A stretch of DNA of 64,000 nucleotides from an uncultured Bacteroidota bacterium. GTDB lineage: Bacteria > Bacteroidota > Bacteroidia > Flavobacteriales > Flavobacteriaceae. The DNA lies in assembly GCA_902550325.1 (NCBI GenBank), contig CACCYT010000001.1, positions 109,174-173,173 on the forward strand. Direction: 5' to 3'. Position 1 is the first letter of the stretch. Every line of letters begins with the position of its first letter. Position numbers and translations under genes: made by a program. This document shows, piece after piece, positions 59,868 to 64,000 of the stretch. The notes beneath the pieces are model-generated. The model saw nothing but the letters and a program-made list of their open reading frames with translations. It was not told the DNA's origin and ran no database searches.

Positions 59868-62645
59868 ATGTCCGTAGACACGAAAAAAATAAAAGAGGAA
59901 ATAATTATAGAGGGTGCGGAGATGCATAACCTAAAAAATATAAATTTAAAAATTCCAAAAAAAAAATTAATAGTTATTACAGGTCTTTCAGGTTCCGGCA
60001 AGTCAAGTTTAGCATTTGATACAATATTTGCTGAAGGTCAGAGAAGGTTCATTGAAAGTTTATCTTCATACGCAAGACAGTTCTTAGGTAAAATTAAAAA
60101 ACCTAAAGTAAAAAAAATAAATGGCTTGTCTCCCGCAATTGCAATTGAACAAAAAGTAAATAATTCAAATCCAAGGTCAACCGTTGGAACGAGCTCAGAA
60201 ATTTATGATTATCTGAAATTACTTTACTCTAGAATTGGAAAAACATATAGTCCAGTAACAAACAAAGAAGTAATTATTGATACCCTTGATACGGTTATTG
60301 ATTATATAGGTAGTTTTAGCGAAGGAGATAAGTTTTTAGTTATGGTCAAACTTAACTGCCCAGAAAATATTGAATTAAAAAAATACTTAAATCTATTTCT
60401 AGATGAAGGTTATGCCCGAATAGAGTCGGACGGAGTCATTTATCAAATAGAGGATTTCAATTCTAAAAATAAAGAAAAACTCTATTTGGTTATTGACAGA
60501 TCTATTTACAAAAATGATAAAGATTATTTAGACAGGATCACTGACTCAATTGAAAACGCTTTTTATCAAGGAAATGATGAGGTTTACATAAAAACTTTGA
60601 AGGATGGTTGCTATAGATTGTTTTCAAAAAAATTTGAGCAAGATGGTATAAAGTTCATTAAACCAACAGAACATTTATTTAGTTTTAACAACCCATTTGG
60701 AGCGTGTAGTAATTGTAACGGATATGGTGATATAATGGGAATTGACCCGGAACTTGTAATACCAAACACCAGCCTTTCTGTTTATGAAAATTGTATTGCA
60801 CCTTGGAGAGGACAGAAGCTAAGCAAGTACAAAGATTTACTTATAAAAAACTCTCAAAAATTTAATTTCCCTATTCATCGCCCATATTTTAAATTAAGTA
60901 AAAATGAAAAAAAACTAATTTGGGAGGGTAATGAATATTTTAAAGGAATCAATTACTTCTTTGCCAAACTTGAAAAAAAAATGTACAAAATTCAAAACAG
61001 AGTTATGCTCTCGAGGTACAGAGGAAGAACTCTATGTACTGTATGTGGAGGGACACGGCTTAGAAAGGAGGCAAATTACGTTAAAATAAATGGATTATCC
61101 ATCTCTGATTTAGTACAGCTTCCAATTGATGAGGTTTTAGATTTTTTTAATAAAATTGAACTATCAGAAACAGATTTAAAAAAGTCTAATAGAATCATTG
61201 TAGAAATAAAAAACAGATTGTCGTTTTTATGTAAAGTGGGACTTCCATATTTAACCCTAAACAGGAAATCAAATACTCTTTCAGGTGGTGAAACTCAAAG
61301 AATAAACATAGCAACATCAATTGGTAGTGCACTAGTTGGGTCAATTTATGTGTTGGACGAACCCAGTGTTGGCTTACATCCTGAGGATACAACAAAACTA
61401 ATTTCAATTTTACAGAATTTAAGATCCATAGGGAATACAGTCATAATTGTTGAACATGATGAAGACATAATTAGATCAGCAGACCAAATTATTGATTTAG
61501 GCCCTGGGGCTGGAACTTTAGGAGGTGAGGTTGTTGCTCAAGGATCTTTAAATCATATTATAAAGTCAAAAACGATTACAGCTAAATATCTTCAAAACCA
61601 AAATGAAATTCCCATACCGTCAAAAAGAAGAATTAGCAATAGAAAAATTGTACTTAAGGGTTGCAGGGAAAATAATTTAAAGGACATCAACATAAGCTTT
61701 CCCTTAAACTCTTTAGTCTGTGTAACTGGAATCTCTGGAAGTGGAAAAACAACACTAGTAAAAAAAATATTGTACCCCGCTTTGTTACAATCAAAAGGTA
61801 TTTATACAACTAAGCCTGGTCAATTCTCATCCATTAGTGGAAATTTGGATGATATAAACACTATTGAGTTCATTGATCAAAACCCCATCGGCCAATCTTC
61901 TAGATCAAACCCTGTTACATATATAAAAGCATATGATGACATTCGCAACCTTTTTGCTAAACAATCAGCATCTAAACAATTCTCATTTAAGCCAAAACAT
62001 TTTTCATTTAATGTCGATGGAGGAAGGTGTGATGATTGCAAGGGGGAGGGCACAATAAAAGTTGAAATGCAGTTTATGGCAGACATCAATTTAATTTGTG
62101 AAACATGTAAAGGAAAAAGATTTAAAAAAAATGTTCTACAAGTAACATATCAAAATAAAAACATTGATGATATTTTAAAAATGACAATAGACGAAGGTTA
62201 TAATTTTTTTCATGAAAATGGTCAAAATAAAATTGCAAATAAATTAAAAGCTTTAATTGATGTCGGCATGGGCTATGTCAACTTAGGACAATCCTCATCA
62301 ACTTTGAGCGGTGGTGAAGCACAAAGAATTAAGTTAGCATCTTTTATATTAAAAGGGCAATCAGCCGCCAAAACACTATTTATTTTTGATGAGCCAACAA
62401 CTGGCCTTCATTTCCATGATATTAAAAAACTACTAAATTCGTTTAACCATTTAATTAGTTACGGCCACTCAATCATAGTAGTAGAACACAATATAGAACT
62501 AATAAAGTCTTCTGATTACATTGTAGATCTTGGGCCGTATGGTGGAATAAAAGGAGGAGAATTAATTTTTGAGGGACCACCTGAAAAATTGGTGAAAAAC
62601 AAAAAATCTCTTCTTACTAAATTTTTAAAAACTAAACTTGGATAA
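59868..62645 (+). CDS. uvrA: Excinuclease ABC subunit A
   Basis: DNA-damage sensor of nucleotide excision repair, 925 residues with two ABC ATPase modules. Walker A sites are GLSGSGKSS (about 39-47) and GISGSGKTT; signatures LSGGETQRI and LSGGEAQRI. The C-terminal zinc module is complete (CDDC ... CETC). The N-terminal zinc module is reduced: CSNC is present but the first CxxC pair is replaced near KKFEQDGIKF, as I recall for other Bacteroidota UvrA. Overlaps the convergent flippase gene by 21 nt. Confidence 0.96.
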   Translation: MSVDTKKIKEEIIIEGAEMHNLKNINLKIPKKKLIVITGLSGSGKSSLAFDTIFAEGQRRFIESLSSYARQFLGKIKKPKVKKINGLSPAIAIEQKVNNSNPRSTVGTSSEIYDYLKLLYSRIGKTYSPVTNKEVIIDTLDTVIDYIGSFSEGDKFLVMVKLNCPENIELKKYLNLFLDEGYARIESDGVIYQIEDFNSKNKEKLYLVIDRSIYKNDKDYLDRITDSIENAFYQGNDEVYIKTLKDGCYRLFSKKFEQDGIKFIKPTEHLFSFNNPFGACSNCNGYGDIMGIDPELVIPNTSLSVYENCIAPWRGQKLSKYKDLLIKNSQKFNFPIHRPYFKLSKNEKKLIWEGNEYFKGINYFFAKLEKKMYKIQNRVMLSRYRGRTLCTVCGGTRLRKEANYVKINGLSISDLVQLPIDEVLDFFNKIELSETDLKKSNRIIVEIKNRLSFLCKVGLPYLTLNRKSNTLSGGETQRINIATSIGSALVGSIYVLDEPSVGLHPEDTTKLISILQNLRSIGNTVIIVEHDEDIIRSADQIIDLGPGAGTLGGEVVAQGSLNHIIKSKTITAKYLQNQNEIPIPSKRRISNRKIVLKGCRENNLKDINISFPLNSLVCVTGISGSGKTTLVKKILYPALLQSKGIYTTKPGQFSSISGNLDDINTIEFIDQNPIGQSSRSNPVTYIKAYDDIRNLFAKQSASKQFSFKPKHFSFNVDGGRCDDCKGEGTIKVEMQFMADINLICETCKGKRFKKNVLQVTYQNKNIDDILKMTIDEGYNFFHENGQNKIANKLKALIDVGMGYVNLGQSSSTLSGGEAQRIKLASFILKGQSAAKTLFIFDEPTTGLHFHDIKKLLNSFNHLISYGHSIIVVEHNIELIKSSDYIVDLGPYGGIKGGELIFEGPPEKLVKNKKSLLTKFLKTKLG

Positions 62646-64000
62646 GATTTTTTTTATCACTGAATTTATTTCATTAGAAATTCCCATTGCATAAATCAAA
62701 ATAATATAAACTGCAGAAACTGATACAGATTTTACAATTATTTCAACCAAATAGTTATGATTAAAATCAACTGAATCAGTTATAAAAAAAAGAATTGCAA
62801 TCAGGATAAATACCTTAAGTGTACTCAAAGAGTAAGGTTGTATTTTAAGCTTATATTTTAAGTAGATGATTTTAAGAAAAGTAAAAACAAATATTACAAT
62901 TAATGTAGATAAGGCAGCTCCATTAATGCTATATAAATCGATCAGCTTATCATTAAGAAAATAAACAGAAACAGCCATCAACAGCGAAAAGGGTAATGTT
63001 ATTTTATAAAATTTTGCTGTAGCAAGAATTGCAGGTCCACAACCAAAGCTCATTAAAATCAGTTTGCTTACGGATATTATTAAAACAACCAAAACAGCAG
63101 TCGAATATGAGGAATCTAAAATCAAATTGTAAAAAGGATTTACATTTAAATTTATCAGTAAGAAAAACAGTCCTGATACTATAATTAGATTAAGCGAGCT
63201 TTTTTTATAAAGGGTTTCAAGACCCTTAAAATCATTTTCATTTAGCGCTTTTGCAACAAGAGGATTTACTATTTGAAACATAGCTCTTCCAGGAATTTCA
63301 ACAACAGTCGCAATAAAAACAGCTACAGCATAAAATGCTGTTTGTGATATTACTTCTTTTTGAGGAATCATAAACTTATCAATATCAATTAATATACTGG
63401 CAGCTGATCCTGCTAAGAAAATAAATAGTGAATAGGTTAAAATTTCACCTATGTTTTTGGGAATAGAAAAATAAAATTTTGGAAGGTATAAATAAAAAGA
63501 ATAAATCATCATAATCAAAAGCCTCACGTAATAAAAGCCAGTTAGCCACCAAATAAAATTCTCCTTTGTTATTTGTCCAAGATAAACCAAGGTCAGTAAA
63601 ATCAGAATTGACAGTCTTGGAAATATTTCTTTTAAAAAATTCCCAAATACAGTCTTCAATTGAACCCTAGACCAAGAATAAAAAACCTCAAAATAAGAAG
63701 TTGCAAAAGCTACTAAAAATATTACCCAAACATAAGAATCAATTATTGGATTCTGGACTGATAAAAAATGACCGATTGTGTCATGAAATTGCACTACCAA
63801 TATTGAAATTGGAATAATGGTTAGTAATGGAATAAAAATGACGGACGACATGAAAACATCTTTTTCAACTTTATTATCGTAGGAAGAAAAATATTTTATA
63901 ATTGTATGTTGACTTCCGAATGAAACTAGCGGCATTAAAAGATTTGAAGTAGCTAGTAAAAAAATAACAAGTCCATAATATTCAGCTTGAAGGAAAGCTG
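62625..64000 (-). CDS. Polysaccharide flippase (MATE/Wzx-like), partial
   Basis: Inner-membrane flippase for lipid-linked sugars in cell-surface polysaccharide assembly. The frame is open to base 64000, so the start lies outside; about 458 residues are visible with about a dozen membrane segments, beginning AFLQAEYYGLVIFLLATSNLL. The RAMFQIVNPLVAKALNENDF and GCGPAILATAKFYKITLPF segments fit the polysaccharide-synthesis MATE group. Stop at 62625 is convergent with uvrA. Confidence 0.82.
   Translation of the reverse strand, partial: AFLQAEYYGLVIFLLATSNLLMPLVSFGSQHTIIKYFSSYDNKVEKDVFMSSVIFIPLLTIIPISILVVQFHDTIGHFLSVQNPIIDSYVWVIFLVAFATSYFEVFYSWSRVQLKTVFGNFLKEIFPRLSILILLTLVYLGQITKENFIWWLTGFYYVRLLIMMIYSFYLYLPKFYFSIPKNIGEILTYSLFIFLAGSAASILIDIDKFMIPQKEVISQTAFYAVAVFIATVVEIPGRAMFQIVNPLVAKALNENDFKGLETLYKKSSLNLIIVSGLFFLLINLNVNPFYNLILDSSYSTAVLVVLIISVSKLILMSFGCGPAILATAKFYKITLPFSLLMAVSVYFLNDKLIDLYSINGAALSTLIVIFVFTFLKIIYLKYKLKIQPYSLSTLKVFILIAILFFITDSVDFNHNYLVEIIVKSVSVSAVYIILIYAMGISNEINSVIKKILSKFSF

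Overview
The window looks like part of a compact, AT-rich chromosome of a marine-type flavobacterium (Bacteroidota). Four things point there. The promoters match the Bacteroidota -7 box TAnnTTTG. The gene content is typical: a PorW/SprE-like type IX secretion lipoprotein, an F-type ATP synthase cluster without beta and epsilon, a permease fused to stress-protein domains, and DUF4837, DUF4254 and GH3-like genes. Shine-Dalgarno sites are hardly seen. Genes are packed so tightly that convergent neighbours often overlap by a few bases. Species cannot be fixed from the sequence alone.

Layout. 1-5.1 kb: housekeeping (3' end of pyruvate kinase, rbfA, an FtsX-type permease, dusB, lepA). 5.1-7.6 kb: a run of exported proteins (an unknown, a His-rich YHYH lipoprotein, a MORN-repeat lipoprotein, a SCO copper chaperone). 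7.6-16.8 kb: peptidases (M14, S8, M1), a permease, a metallo-beta-lactamase-fold hydrolase and rnpA. 16.8-25.3 kb: a defence island with a DUF262/HNH/AlbA_2 fusion protein, a complete type I restriction-modification system (hsdR-hsdS-hsdM), a GC-rich structured segment that may be a small RNA, two tiny overlapping unknown genes and a clear terminator. 25.3-37.2 kb: mixed metabolism and translation (rpiB, RNase R, a LysE-type exporter, tRNA-Cys, folB, glnS, an SPFH protein, gltX, an alkane monooxygenase). 37.2-42 kb: ybeY-mnmG-methyltransferase, with two perfect ParB-binding parS sites, then holB. 42-50.4 kb: pgk, DUF4837 lipoprotein, tatA, an M23 peptidase, a GH3-family enzyme, purD, DUF4254 plus a glycosyltransferase, and a ferredoxin. 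50.4-62.6 kb: one long rightward run, PorW-like lipoprotein, bactofilin, atpZ/I-atpB-E-F-H-A-G, dut, an EnvC-like protein and uvrA. 62.6-64 kb: a partial polysaccharide flippase on the other strand.

What stands out: (1) the structured segment at about 24864-24970, about 52% GC in a window that is otherwise roughly one-third GC, with its own -7 box and mutually exclusive base-pairings, just ahead of two unknown mini-genes; (2) a three-domain nuclease-like fusion beside the type I system; (3) twin parS sites bracketing mnmG, which suggest closeness to the replication origin; (4) at least seven genes whose -7 box lies 1-9 nt from the start codon, which suggests leaderless mRNAs. All functional calls rest on motif recognition by eye; no database search was run.
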